Assembly (NCBI GenBank): GCA_945878575.1
Contig: CAMDUB010000003.1
Coordinates: forward strand, 1 to 64,000
Origin: Phycisphaera mikurensis NBRC 102666
GTDB lineage: Bacteria; Planctomycetota; Phycisphaerae; Phycisphaerales; SM1A02
Reading direction: 5' to 3'
Length of the DNA stretch: 64,000 bases
The translations under genes were made by a program, and so were the position numbers. Shown in pieces: positions 52,763-61,737 of this stretch. Below the pieces are notes generated by a model that made no database searches, had not been told where the DNA came from, and saw nothing but the letters and a program-made list of their open reading frames with translations. Each line of letters starts with the position of its first letter. Position 1 is the first letter of the stretch.

Positions 52763-52842
52763 GGAGTGGTGAGGCGCGGTGAGGCGCGGCGCGGCGAGGT
52801 GCGGTAACGAACGGTGAGGTGAGGAGCGGTAAGGCGCGGCGC
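52756..52842 (+). repeat. Degenerate G-rich tandem repeat
   Basis: Irregular repeats of GCGGTGAGG(C/A)G(C/T) run for about 87 bp (GAGGAGTGGTGAGGCGCGGTGAGGCGCGG...). They begin at the ABC ATPase stop codon and end just before the fucosidase start. It looks like slippage-generated low-complexity DNA with strong strand bias (few T or C). No inverted repeats are present, so it is not a terminator. Confidence 0.7.
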
Positions 52843-52872
52843 AGTGTTCCGGGCTCAACCTATCCTGCTTAC

Positions 52873-54702
52873 ATGCGCACATCGATCGCCGCGGCTTCGG
52901 CCGCCATCGTCCTTGGTTCCATGCTCGCCGCCTCGAATGCCGTCAATGTCCCGCCGGCGGGATTGAAAGAAACGCCTGATGCGCGCAATGCACGCATGGC
53001 GTGGTGGCGATCGGCGCGCTTTGGAATGTTCATCCACTTTGGTTTGTACTCCACGCCTGCGGGCACGTGGGACGGAAAGGAAGTTGGTGGCGTTGGTGAA
53101 TGGCTCCTGCAAAATGGAAAGATTGATCCGATCGTCTATGAGAAGACGCTTGTGCCGCAATTCAATCCGGTGAAGTTTGATGCCAAGCAATGGGCAGATC
53201 TCGCCCGTGATGCCGGTATGCAATATGTAGTCATCACCACCAAGCACCACGACGGCTTTGCACTTTGGAACAGCGCCGTGAGTGAGTACGACGTGATGGC
53301 CACGCCATTCAAGCGCGACATCATGAAGGAGCTCGCCGACGCGGTGCGCGCCGACGGAATGCAGATGTGTTGGTACCACTCGATCATGGATTGGCACCAC
53401 CCTGACTACCTACCGCGCCGTCCATGGGATCAGCGTGCAGTGGATCCACAAAGCTATCCAAGGTATGTGAACTACATGCAGGCGCAGCTCAAGGAAATCC
53501 TTACCAATTACGGCAAAATCGGCATCGTGTGGTTCGATGGTGAATGGGAAGACACCTGGAACCACAGCTGGGGCAAGGCCACTGATGACTTCGTGCGCGC
53601 CATCCAGCCACAGATCATTGTGAACAATCGTGTCGACAGTGGTCGCGCCGGAATGGAGGGATTCTCCAAAGATGAGGCATCCCGTGGCGACTACGGAACG
53701 CCAGAGCAGACCATTCCACCAAATGGCATGCCGGGCAAGGACTGGGAAACGTGCATGACCATGAATGACACGTGGGGTTTCAAATCTTCTGATCACAATT
53801 GGAAGAGTTCGCAAGAACTCATTCGCATGTTGTGTGACATCGCCTCCAAGGGTGGCAATTTTCTCCTGAATGTTGGACCGCGTGGCGACGGCACTATCCC
53901 ACCAGAAAGCATCGAGCGACTGAAGCGCATGGGCGAATGGATGAAGGTGAACGGTACGGCGATTCACGGCACCGAAGCCACACCGTTCCCACGGAAATTT
54001 CAGTGGGGCCGAATCACCCAGGGAGTTGGTCCGCTCAGTGGCCGCGAAAGCACCACGCTGAACCTCATGGTCTTTGATTGGCCCGCAGATGGCACGCTGC
54101 GGCTCCCTGGCATGAGTAACGAACCGCTCTCCGCCAAGATTCTTGGTGCATCTGACCGATCACCAACCGTCACCCGCCAGGGCGACACCATCGTTGTCAG
54201 CGGCCTTGGTGCCACGCCGGTCGACAAGGATGCGACCGTCGTACAGATTGGCATCGTTGGCAAGCCGGCGGTCGAGCCATTCATCATCAAGCCCGATGGC
54301 AATGGGATCATCACTTGCTCGGCCGCGGATGCGATCGTCACTGGAAGTATCCAGTACGAAAATCGATTTGAGAATCTCGGTTGGTGGCGCGACACTGCCA
54401 GCACCGCCTCTTGGACCGTGCAGATTCCAGCCACCGGCAAGTATCACGTGGCGGTCGCCTACGCATGCAACGTCACCTGCGGTGGTGACTTTGAAGTTTC
54501 GGTCATTGACCCCGATGGGGGCGGCACCCAGACAATTACTCGGAACTTGCCGCCGCGCTCAGACTGGAGCGATTTCATAAACCTAGCGGTCGGGAATATC
54601 GAACTCACCGCCGGCACCCGCGTTATATCGGTGAGGGCGGCGAGCAAGCCGGGTGAATCCTTCATCAATCTCCGTAACCTCACCTTGATGCCCCTGAAGT
54701 AA
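52873..54702 (+). CDS. Secreted GH29 alpha-L-fucosidase
   Basis: 609 residues from the ATG at 52873. A signal peptide (SIAAASAAIVLGSMLAASNA) precedes the catalytic barrel. Family blocks are WWRSARFGMFIHFGLYSTPAGTW, MQYVVITTKHHDGFALW, the nucleophile Asp in GIVWFDGEWEDTW, and GGNFLLNVGPRGDGTIP. A C-terminal beta region (about 480-609) resembles an accessory carbohydrate-binding domain (WWRDTASTASWTVQIPATGKYHVAVAYAC). GH29 enzymes retain the anomeric centre and cleave alpha-L-fucosides. Together with GH95 at 25.9 kb it points to degradation of fucose-containing polysaccharides. It is followed after 15 bp by an unrecognised gene. Confidence 0.93.
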   Translation: MRTSIAAASAAIVLGSMLAASNAVNVPPAGLKETPDARNARMAWWRSARFGMFIHFGLYSTPAGTWDGKEVGGVGEWLLQNGKIDPIVYEKTLVPQFNPVKFDAKQWADLARDAGMQYVVITTKHHDGFALWNSAVSEYDVMATPFKRDIMKELADAVRADGMQMCWYHSIMDWHHPDYLPRRPWDQRAVDPQSYPRYVNYMQAQLKEILTNYGKIGIVWFDGEWEDTWNHSWGKATDDFVRAIQPQIIVNNRVDSGRAGMEGFSKDEASRGDYGTPEQTIPPNGMPGKDWETCMTMNDTWGFKSSDHNWKSSQELIRMLCDIASKGGNFLLNVGPRGDGTIPPESIERLKRMGEWMKVNGTAIHGTEATPFPRKFQWGRITQGVGPLSGRESTTLNLMVFDWPADGTLRLPGMSNEPLSAKILGASDRSPTVTRQGDTIVVSGLGATPVDKDATVVQIGIVGKPAVEPFIIKPDGNGIITCSAADAIVTGSIQYENRFENLGWWRDTASTASWTVQIPATGKYHVAVAYACNVTCGGDFEVSVIDPDGGGTQTITRNLPPRSDWSDFINLAVGNIELTAGTRVISVRAASKPGESFINLRNLTLMPLK

Positions 54703-54717
54703 ACTGACCGCCCCCCT

Positions 54718-55614
54718 ATGCCCACCTTCACACTCAACGGAACGGCCATCGAACTTGAGCCCCAAACACGGGAGTCATTTGCATGGCTTGCCGGACAGGT
54801 CTACCGCCGACTCCACGAGGGCCCGCCGCTACCGGCGATCCTGACGGTCTTTGCGCATGAGGGCACCACCACCCAAGGACTGCCAACAAACGATGCTCGC
54901 ATTCAAGCGATCTTGTGGACCCTGTGGCAGATTGGCATTGCCTCCGCACGCGTTGAAGGCGATGGCGAGAAGCGCGAAGTCAAGTGGGATAAGGGTGAGC
55001 ATGCGAACATTGACACTCGCCCCATCATTGAGCACTTCACCGAAGAGGGCATCAACGAAGGTCGCGCGCTCGCCGCGGGCCTCGTAGTGGTTGCAGGCCG
55101 TCACATCAAAGTGAATGGCATTGAGATGCACGTGAAGATCAATAACTTTGAACTCATCAAGGCGCAGGCTGCTGAGATGGAGAAGCGTCGCACCGACCCA
55201 AAGAACGATCCAGCCATGGCTGCCGCGAGTTACCTCGCCGAACTTCTTGCACAGGGTGCTGACCAGAACGACCTACGACTCCGCGCCGCCGTTGAACTTG
55301 CCGCGGACCTCGGAATTCGATCCCTCTTTGTGGATGCCGCCACGCGCCAGCTGCGTATCGACGGATTCAATGAGCAAGCGGCCCTCGCAGCCGCATATTT
55401 CCAGGGTGCGCCAGTTGAGCAATTTCAGTCGGCGATCAATCGCGCCCAGGTACTGAATAAAATGGCGTTGGAAAGCGCGCAGAAATCCGGACGTGCGCCA
55501 ACCGGCGGTACGGATGCTGCTCGCACCCAAGCCGGCGGCACGGACTTGGTTGGAACAGCTGGAAAGCCTGGAAATCAAGGGCAAACCACGCCGTTCAAGC
55601 GTCGCCGCCGCTAA
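54718..55614 (+). CDS. Unrecognised protein with basic C-terminal tail
   Basis: 298 residues, no signal peptide and no membrane segment. Residues 1-150 are mixed alpha/beta (FTLNGTAIELEPQTRESFAWLAGQVYRRL..., TNDARIQAILWTLWQIGIASARV). Residues 150-250 are helical and Ala/Gln-rich. The last 50 are Gly/Thr-rich and end FKRRRR, suggesting binding to nucleic acid or membrane phosphate. It may be co-transcribed with the fucosidase gene. I know no family. Confidence 0.7.
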   Translation: MPTFTLNGTAIELEPQTRESFAWLAGQVYRRLHEGPPLPAILTVFAHEGTTTQGLPTNDARIQAILWTLWQIGIASARVEGDGEKREVKWDKGEHANIDTRPIIEHFTEEGINEGRALAAGLVVVAGRHIKVNGIEMHVKINNFELIKAQAAEMEKRRTDPKNDPAMAAASYLAELLAQGADQNDLRLRAAVELAADLGIRSLFVDAATRQLRIDGFNEQAALAAAYFQGAPVEQFQSAINRAQVLNKMALESAQKSGRAPTGGTDAARTQAGGTDLVGTAGKPGNQGQTTPFKRRRR

Positions 55615-55807
55615 CTCTGCCACACTACGCGGACCTTCCGCCCATGGCCTCGCGGGCTGTCCAAACGGACTTCGCGAGCAATTGTGCGCATATTTACCTC
55701 ACAGAATCCTTGACCTGCGATGCACGGATAAGACCGTTCGAATGACCCTGCGTGGTGATTCAGTGTGGACCGCCACGCAGGGCTCAGGAATTTGAGGAGG
55801 GAAAGCG

Positions 55808-56446
55808 ATGTGTGACAAAGTCGACAGTGAGAGCAACCTGGCCGGCAAGATCGCTACTACCACCTCTGGATGGCGACCAGTGCAGATTCAACTCCGCACT
55901 CCGGTTGCGGCCAATGCTGCTATGTATCGCACACTGCTTGGTGACCTACCCGGTCTATCGATCGTGCGTGGGCAGCTCTTGGATGGGTGTGTTGCAGACG
56001 CTGTGATCGCGCCGACGAATAGCTTCGGCTATCTCGATGCAGGGATTGACAGCGCGTTCGCGCGCCGGTTCGGTCCGCGTCTGCAACGCTCACTCCAAGA
56101 GCGCATCGCCTGTGAGTTTGATGCTGAACTTCCGGTGGGTGAGGCAATCGTCATTCCAACCGGTGACTTCACCATGCCGTTTATGGTGGCTGCACCGGCG
56201 ACGCAGTTCCCTGGATACATTTCCGCGGAACCGTTGATGTACAGCGCACTTCATGCCGCGCTGCGGGCAGTAAATGCCTGGAATATCGCTGATGAGTGGC
56301 CACCAATTGAAACAATCGTCCTGCCGGATATGGCTAGTACGGCCCATGGGTGGCGTGCTGAAACTTTAGTGCTGCAAGTTCGCGAGGCGCTCGAGGCATG
56401 GAATCGCGCACACGCTCTACAAGCCAAGCAATCCCGAGCCGCGTGA
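55808..56446 (+). CDS. Macro-domain (ADP-ribose-binding-like) protein
   Basis: 212 residues behind GGAGGG. VADAVIAPTNSFGYLDAGIDSAFARRFGPRLQRSLQERI...PVGEAIVIPTGDFTMPFMVAAPATQFPG has the order of a macro domain: Asn loop, then helix, then a glycine-rich loop region. The typical GGGVD is replaced by FGYLDAG. Such proteins bind or hydrolyse ADP-ribose derivatives. It is convergent with the M48 gene (6 bp between stops). The 193 bp before it hold no gene. Confidence 0.75.
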   Translation: MCDKVDSESNLAGKIATTTSGWRPVQIQLRTPVAANAAMYRTLLGDLPGLSIVRGQLLDGCVADAVIAPTNSFGYLDAGIDSAFARRFGPRLQRSLQERIACEFDAELPVGEAIVIPTGDFTMPFMVAAPATQFPGYISAEPLMYSALHAALRAVNAWNIADEWPPIETIVLPDMASTAHGWRAETLVLQVREALEAWNRAHALQAKQSRAA

Positions 56447-56452
56447 ATTGAC

Positions 56453-58333
56453 TCACGCAGCGCTAGCAATCGGCGGCATTGGTGCGCCAATGCTTGCACA
56501 CACTGCGCGCAGTAGTTCTGCTTCTTCCACCGTGGTCTGACCATCGGCCGCAACGCACGCAACACAGGCATCCACCAGCTTTCGTTTGGTGGGAAGGTTC
56601 GCGTTCGACAGTCGCTGCAGTGATTCATCAAGGCCGTCGAGCGTGCATAGATGTGCCGCCGTCTGTGCTGGGGGCAACAACGATTCTGAACCGCGCGCCG
56701 CGCGCCATGCCCGCGCCACCCCCGCTTTGTCAGTGGCGCCCGACCACGCCAAGACGCTCACCACCAACGCTACATCTGCAACTGTCGCGCGGGCGCTGGG
56801 GTCCTTTCCTGTACTTGGCCCCTCAATTGCACCACGCAAGATGACTCGAACCGTCCATTCCAACCGATCAACCTGCGAGTCCGTGGCTATGAGTTGCGCC
56901 AACACCGCGCGGAATTGCTGATATTGCCCAGACGAAAGTTGTGCGAGCGACGCCGCGCACAATTCGATGACCGGCAATCGTTGTCTTGGGGTAATCGTCG
57001 TGCTCTGCTGAAGTGCATCAGTTGCGCTGGCAAGTGCAGGATCAGCAGCCGCAATACCAGCAAGCTGCGCCTGCCGTTCACGTCGGTCGCGCGCGAGAAG
57101 CAAGGAACAAATCACCGCCCGTGCACTGAATGGATTCCGCGCAGCATCGACCACGGACTCAGGTAGTCCCGCGATGAGGCTGTGCGCCATGCCGATGTCG
57201 TGTGGGTTGAGTGACCCCATATTGCGGCGCGCACCGTGAATGGCCGCGGCAGAAACCCCATGAAATGCCGCCACTGACGAGGCGTGCGCGGTCGGTACCG
57301 GCCGAATGACTCCTGCAGTCGCTGCCGCAGTCGTCGCTGAAGCACTTGCCCCGGTCGCTATTGCCGCCGTCACTCCGGCCTCCACCATCTTGGCACCACG
57401 AATACGCGCAATGCGATCCTCAATCGGTGGGTGTGTTGAAAACAACGATGCAATGCCATTAGCAAAGAAGAAGTGGCTGAACTCCGCCGCTGCCGGTGCG
57501 CTCAGTTGACTGCCCGCGCCACGTGCGATTTTTTCCAGTGCACCGGCAATGCCATCTGGGTTACGCGTGTACTGCACCGCGCTGGCGTCTGCCAGAAACT
57601 CACGCTGCCTGCTCACTGCCGACTGAATGATGCGCCCGAAGAAGTACCCAACAATTCCAATGATGAAGAGCGTAACACCAATTCCAAGTCCAATGGCTGC
57701 ATTGCTGTTCTTGTCCCGCGATTGGCGGGAATACATCTGCGAACGAATCAGAATTCGACCAACCATGGAAACCGCAAAGATTCCACCAAGCCACGCCACC
57801 AGACGCATGTTGAGCCGCGTATCTCGATGAAAGATATGGCTGAATTCATGCGCCATAACCCCCTGCAATTCATCGCGCGACAGCGCATGGATACAACCCC
57901 GCGTAACACCAATGACTGAGTCTTGCTCAGAATTTCCAGCCGCAAACGCGTTAATGGTCTGGTCCTCCATGAGGTAAACCGGTGGAACGCGAACACCGCT
58001 TGCAATGGCCATCTCCTCAACCACATTGAGGACTCGCCGCTCGTCTGGATCACTTGATCCAGGGTCCACCTGAATTCCGCCCATCGCCTGTGCCACCGCC
58101 GCACCACCATGCGACATCTGCGCAAATTTCACCGCCGTACCAATGCCGACAACAGCAAGAACCGAGCCAACCGACAGCGCAAACATTGATGGATCAAAGA
58201 TCTTGCCGCGCGACACCGTGAGCGAGAGCACAACATGCACACTCACTACCGTGGCAATGACACCCATGACGAACAGCGCTACCAGCCAGCTGGTGTTGCG
58301 CTTCGCCCGTTCTTGGCTTTCAAAGAAATCCAT
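56453..58333 (-). CDS. M48-family (HtpX-like) membrane zinc metallopeptidase with extended C-terminal domain
   Basis: 626 residues. Two N-terminal TM segments precede the active site VMAHEFSHIFHRD (HExxH at about 160). They are followed by two more TMs (LVAWLGGIFAVSMVGRI, LFIIGIVGYFFGRI) and the third ligand in QREFLADASAVQYTRNPDG. The last 280 residues exceed a usual HtpX (about 290) and are Ala-rich and helical. They end with a possible TerB-like part (KRKLVDACVACVAADGQTTVEEAELLRAVCASIG). It should act on membrane proteins under envelope stress. It lies directly after lemA, the usual partner. Confidence 0.9.
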   Translation of the reverse strand: MDFFESQERAKRNTSWLVALFVMGVIATVVSVHVVLSLTVSRGKIFDPSMFALSVGSVLAVVGIGTAVKFAQMSHGGAAVAQAMGGIQVDPGSSDPDERRVLNVVEEMAIASGVRVPPVYLMEDQTINAFAAGNSEQDSVIGVTRGCIHALSRDELQGVMAHEFSHIFHRDTRLNMRLVAWLGGIFAVSMVGRILIRSQMYSRQSRDKNSNAAIGLGIGVTLFIIGIVGYFFGRIIQSAVSRQREFLADASAVQYTRNPDGIAGALEKIARGAGSQLSAPAAAEFSHFFFANGIASLFSTHPPIEDRIARIRGAKMVEAGVTAAIATGASASATTAAATAGVIRPVPTAHASSVAAFHGVSAAAIHGARRNMGSLNPHDIGMAHSLIAGLPESVVDAARNPFSARAVICSLLLARDRRERQAQLAGIAAADPALASATDALQQSTTITPRQRLPVIELCAASLAQLSSGQYQQFRAVLAQLIATDSQVDRLEWTVRVILRGAIEGPSTGKDPSARATVADVALVVSVLAWSGATDKAGVARAWRAARGSESLLPPAQTAAHLCTLDGLDESLQRLSNANLPTKRKLVDACVACVAADGQTTVEEAELLRAVCASIGAPMPPIASAA

Positions 58334-58349
58334 TGCCGGTCTCCGTGCG

Positions 58350-59024
58350 TCAGGAATCGAGGGTGTTTCGTGGCGTTTCCACAGAGGCGGACGCGTTGAA
58401 ATCTACATTTGGTAGCGCGCGCGCCGACTGATCAGCCTCAAAGAGCGCGGCGGCTGTGAAGGAAAACAATCGCGCTACCAGAACGTCGGGAAAGACTGCC
58501 AATTTGGTATTAAAAGTCATCACCGCATCGTTGTACGCCTGCCGCGAAAATGCAATGCGATTCTCGGTGCTTACCAGCTCTTCTTGCAATTGCAGTGCGT
58601 TGTTGTTGGCCTTGAGATCTGGATATCGCTCCATTAAGATCATCAATTGCCCAAGCACCGCCTGCAATACACCTTCTGCGTTCGCCAGTGCGAGTGTCGC
58701 GCCTGCATCACCAGGATTTACAGTGACAGCACTACGCGCGCTGATAGCCGCGGCACGTGCACTGGTCACCGCCTCAAGGGTGGACCGCTCGTGTTGCATA
58801 TACCCCTTCACAGTGGCAACCAAGTTGGGTATCAAATCATGGCGCCTACGCAGTTGCACATCAATCTGCGAGAACCCATTCTGCACACGCACCCGGCGCG
58901 TCACCAGCCCGTTGTAGACCGCCATCAGCCAGATTGCAACCATGGCAATAGCGGTTCCGGCGGCCACCGCAGCCACCAGGACGGGCGAAACGGCAACGAT
59001 TGTCGGGGCAGAATGCACGAACAT
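58350..59024 (-). CDS. LemA-family protein
   Basis: 224 residues from the ATG at 59024. One N-terminal TM segment (VLVAAVAAGTAIAMVAIWLMAVYNGLV) leads into the LemA coiled-coil domain (NGFSQIDVQLRRRHDLIPNLVATVKGYMQHE..., ERYPDLKANNNALQLQEELVSTENRIAFSRQAYNDAV). Function is unknown, but it is regularly encoded next to M48 peptidases, as here (16 bp upstream). The start lies 25 bp from that of the divergent pyroglutamyl peptidase. Confidence 0.9.
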   Translation of the reverse strand: MFVHSAPTIVAVSPVLVAAVAAGTAIAMVAIWLMAVYNGLVTRRVRVQNGFSQIDVQLRRRHDLIPNLVATVKGYMQHERSTLEAVTSARAAAISARSAVTVNPGDAGATLALANAEGVLQAVLGQLMILMERYPDLKANNNALQLQEELVSTENRIAFSRQAYNDAVMTFNTKLAVFPDVLVARLFSFTAAALFEADQSARALPNVDFNASASVETPRNTLDS

Positions 59025-59049
59025 GTGCGTAGTTCTAGCATCGGGAACC

Positions 59050-59739
59050 ATGATCGGCATTCCCCGCATTCTGGTAACCGGATTCGAGCCCTTTGCAGGC
59101 AGCCTCCTGAACCCCACAGCGCTGATTGTTGAGCGTTTGGCAGCCGAAGGAATTGCTGGTGCCATGATGCGCGCTGAAGTCCTACCAGTGGTCGGTGGTG
59201 TTGGACCCGGTTCAGCACGGGCGAGGCTTGATGCCGTATTAGCGGAATTTCAAGCTGACGCAGCGATTCACTTTGGTGAGGCGCATACTCGCAGTGAATT
59301 CAGCGTTGAACGCATCGCTATCAACCTTCGCGACTACCGCATTGCGGACAATGCGGGCGTCTGCGCGGAAGACACCCCGGTTGTGGAAGGCGCCCCTGCC
59401 GCACACTTCGCAACCCTTCCAATTCGAGCGATCGTAGACGCTGTGCGTGTTTCGGGTGTTGCAGCGGGAACATCTTTGACTGCGGGTAGCTATCTCTGTA
59501 ACGAGGTGATGTTTCATTCACTTGAACGGAGTGCGGCCACGGGTTGGCCAGCAATCGCCGGTTTCATACATGTCCCGCAGCTCGAAGAGCAGTTTGTGAC
59601 TCGGCCGAACGATGCACAGCCCATATCTGCACATGACTTGATGATCGCTACGCGCGCGGCGCTTGGTGCCGTTATGTTCCACCTTCGAACCATGCCACGC
59701 GGGACCATGCCTGATCGGCATCGACGACGATTGGGTTAA
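59050..59739 (+). CDS. pcp: Pyroglutamyl-peptidase I (C15 family)
   Basis: 229 residues from the ATG at 59050. It opens ILVTGFEPFAGSLLNPT. The triad is visible as Glu in SVERIAINLRDYRI, Cys in GSYLCNEVMFHSL and His in GFIHVPQLEEQ. It removes N-terminal pyroglutamate from peptides in the cytoplasm. Length is standard. With the M28 and M1-type enzymes it indicates peptide use. Confidence 0.93.
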   Translation: MIGIPRILVTGFEPFAGSLLNPTALIVERLAAEGIAGAMMRAEVLPVVGGVGPGSARARLDAVLAEFQADAAIHFGEAHTRSEFSVERIAINLRDYRIADNAGVCAEDTPVVEGAPAAHFATLPIRAIVDAVRVSGVAAGTSLTAGSYLCNEVMFHSLERSAATGWPAIAGFIHVPQLEEQFVTRPNDAQPISAHDLMIATRAALGAVMFHLRTMPRGTMPDRHRRRLG

Positions 59740-59804
59740 ACGGCACCGCCGCCGACTCGCATGGCCGCGAGTGTGGCGGTGACGTGTGGGCTGTATTTCA
59801 ATAA

Positions 59805-59902
59805 GGCGCATGCCGTTGGCACGTTGCCAAGACATGCGCCCCACCCTGATGTGTGGACTACAGGGTGCTTTGTTGGAACACATGCGGTGATGTGTTCCAA
59901 CA
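59805..59902. promoter_or_regulatory. Two adjacent inverted repeats in the pcp-hydratase gap
   Basis: IR1 (59805-59840): GGCGCATG/CATGCGCC with inner stem TTGGCA/TGCCAA. IR2 (59871-59902): perfect 13-bp arms TGTTGGAACACAT/ATGTGTTCCAACA with a 6-base loop. Neither is followed by a T-run. They may be operator sites, a bidirectional terminator or a small structured element. A perfect TTGACA lies at 59953. Confidence 0.5.
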
Positions 59903-59984
59903 CCTTTGCTACGATCGAGCCAGCGAGCCTGTTCAGCACTGTTTCCCTAAATTTGACACAAATTTCTCACTCCGAACATTCTTT

Positions 59985-60794
59985 ATGCTTGCGCGCAGCA
60001 CCTGCCATCATCGAACATTTGAAATCACGCTTGCTGACCCCAGTCGGCGAAATGCGTTGAGTTCAGCCATGTTTTCTGCACTGAACGCGCGGCTGATGGT
60101 TGCCGCGCTCGCTGCTGATGATCGCCTCATCACACACGATGGATCGCGCATTGGTGCTGATGTCGTAGTGATTCGCGGCGAGGGACATTCGTTCTCTGCC
60201 GGATTTGATTTGGCCGCTTGCGTTGCCGACGCCGCGCTGTTGCGCGAACTAGTGATGGAACTCTCCCGCACAGTGCAAGCTCTTCGCGCACTTCCCATTC
60301 CAGTGATCTGTGAAGTCCATGGCGCGGCACTGGCGGGTGGCTGCGCTTTGCTCGCCGGCGCTGACTTTGTGATCGTCGCGCCGGATGCACAACTCGGCTA
60401 TCCCGTACATCGGATTGGAGTGAGTCCAGCGGTCACCCTGCCTGCGCTGATAGCCAATGCCGGCACTGGATCAGCACGACACATCACCATGGGTGGGGCA
60501 ATCCACGACGGTCCATCGGCGGTTCGTGCCGGGCTAGCTACGCATTGCGCTCGTACCCCAGAGTCCCTTGCAAACGAATGCAGCGCGCTGGTCGCCTCGC
60601 TCTTGTCCAAAGAGCCAGCAGCTATGCGCGCCACAAAGCGTTGGGTGAATGAACTTGACGGATCGAACGATGCCACACGCTTCCACCACGCCGCCGAAGC
60701 TTCGGCCGCTGCTGCGGAGGGAGACGAGTTTGCAACGATGCTTCGCGATTTCTGGCAGAAGCGCCACAACACGCCGCCGGTCACGCCTCGGTGA
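59985..60794 (+). CDS. Enoyl-CoA hydratase/isomerase-family protein
   Basis: 269 residues from the ATG at 59985; the ORF track start lies in the inverted-repeat region. It has crotonase features: FEITLADPSRRNALSSAMFSAL, VVIRGEGHSFSAGFDLAACV (oxyanion loop), and PVICEVHGAALAGGCALLAGADFVIVAPDAQLGYP. The Glu usually found near the active site is not obvious (RIGVSPAVTLPAL). The exact reaction is therefore open: hydratase, isomerase or decarboxylase. The last 14 bp overlap the convergent deoC gene. Confidence 0.82.
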   Translation: MLARSTCHHRTFEITLADPSRRNALSSAMFSALNARLMVAALAADDRLITHDGSRIGADVVVIRGEGHSFSAGFDLAACVADAALLRELVMELSRTVQALRALPIPVICEVHGAALAGGCALLAGADFVIVAPDAQLGYPVHRIGVSPAVTLPALIANAGTGSARHITMGGAIHDGPSAVRAGLATHCARTPESLANECSALVASLLSKEPAAMRATKRWVNELDGSNDATRFHHAAEASAAAAEGDEFATMLRDFWQKRHNTPPVTPR

Positions 60795-61734
60795 TGTCGT
60801 AAGCGGCCATGTACCCGCCACCCTGCATGCGCAGGATCTGCCTTGCTAGGTCATTTGCCAGTGCACTTGCCCCAAACCGAAAGAGGTGCGGTGTCAACCA
60901 CTCGTCACCAAGGGTCTCTTTCACCATCACCAAGTATGAAATGGCCTGCTTCGCGGTACGAATCCCACCTGCGGGCTTCATACCGATGCGAATACCAGTT
61001 GCCAGAAAGTGATCACGAATTGCCTCAAGCATCACCAGTGTCACTGGCATAGTTGCGGCTGGCTGCACCTTGCCGGTAGACGTCTTGATGAATACCTCGC
61101 CATCCTTCGGCGCGGCGATTCCTGGAACTGAGCACGCGGCTTCAATCGCCAAATCACTGGCGCGGCGGACATTCTCCAAGGTCTCCAGCTCACCAGTCTC
61201 AAGAATGATCTTGAGGTGCGCGGGCTTGCCTTTTGGTGGTTGGGCGCATCGTGCGCGCGTCTCGCGAATCTCTTGGGCGATTTCATCAAAGCGACCAGCA
61301 AGGAAGAGTCCCCGACTGATCACCATGTCAATTTCGTCGGCACCGGCAGCAATGGCATCCACACAATCACGGAGCCGAATATCCAGTGGATACTGGCCAC
61401 TTGGAAAGCCCGTCGCTACCGCCGCGACGTTGACGCCAGAACCAGCGAGCGCCTCCTTGGCGGTAGGCACAAGCATGGGGTACACGCACACAGCTGCCAC
61501 GTGAGGAGCGGGCCACTCAAGTGCAGGACGTCCCGCCGGAACGTCAACGGGCTGAATCGCCTTGCGACAAAGAGCCCGAACCTTCTCCGGTGTGTCCTTG
61601 CCTTCCAGCGTGGTGAGGTCCAACATAGAAACAGCACACCGGAGGGCGTGCTGTTTCGAAGAAGCCTTGATCGAACGCTTCGTGAACGACTCCGCGCGAC
61701 GCGCGGCCATGATGGCGTCGACACCGCGCATCAC
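60781..61734 (-). CDS. deoC: Deoxyribose-phosphate aldolase
   Basis: 317 residues from GTG at 61734 (ATG at 61731 is the next codon; GAGGTGG upstream). The Schiff-base lysine is in VFIKTSTGKVQPAA and the second lysine in IGMKPAGGIRTAKQAI. VAAVCVYPMLV, ATGFPSGQY and GADEIDMVI are family blocks. It is about 60 residues longer than the E. coli enzyme, mainly at the N-terminus, like the long-form family. It cleaves 2-deoxyribose 5-phosphate to glyceraldehyde 3-phosphate and acetaldehyde. It starts 3 bp after the stop of the small membrane-protein gene, so the two are coupled. Confidence 0.93.
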   Translation of the reverse strand: MMRGVDAIMAARRAESFTKRSIKASSKQHALRCAVSMLDLTTLEGKDTPEKVRALCRKAIQPVDVPAGRPALEWPAPHVAAVCVYPMLVPTAKEALAGSGVNVAAVATGFPSGQYPLDIRLRDCVDAIAAGADEIDMVISRGLFLAGRFDEIAQEIRETRARCAQPPKGKPAHLKIILETGELETLENVRRASDLAIEAACSVPGIAAPKDGEVFIKTSTGKVQPAATMPVTLVMLEAIRDHFLATGIRIGMKPAGGIRTAKQAISYLVMVKETLGDEWLTPHLFRFGASALANDLARQILRMQGGGYMAAYDITEA

Positions 61735-61737
61735 GGA

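Noticed and set aside
59736-59939. 67-codon minus-strand ORF after pcp
   Set aside because: It covers both inverted repeats, has no ribosome site and is best explained by chance.
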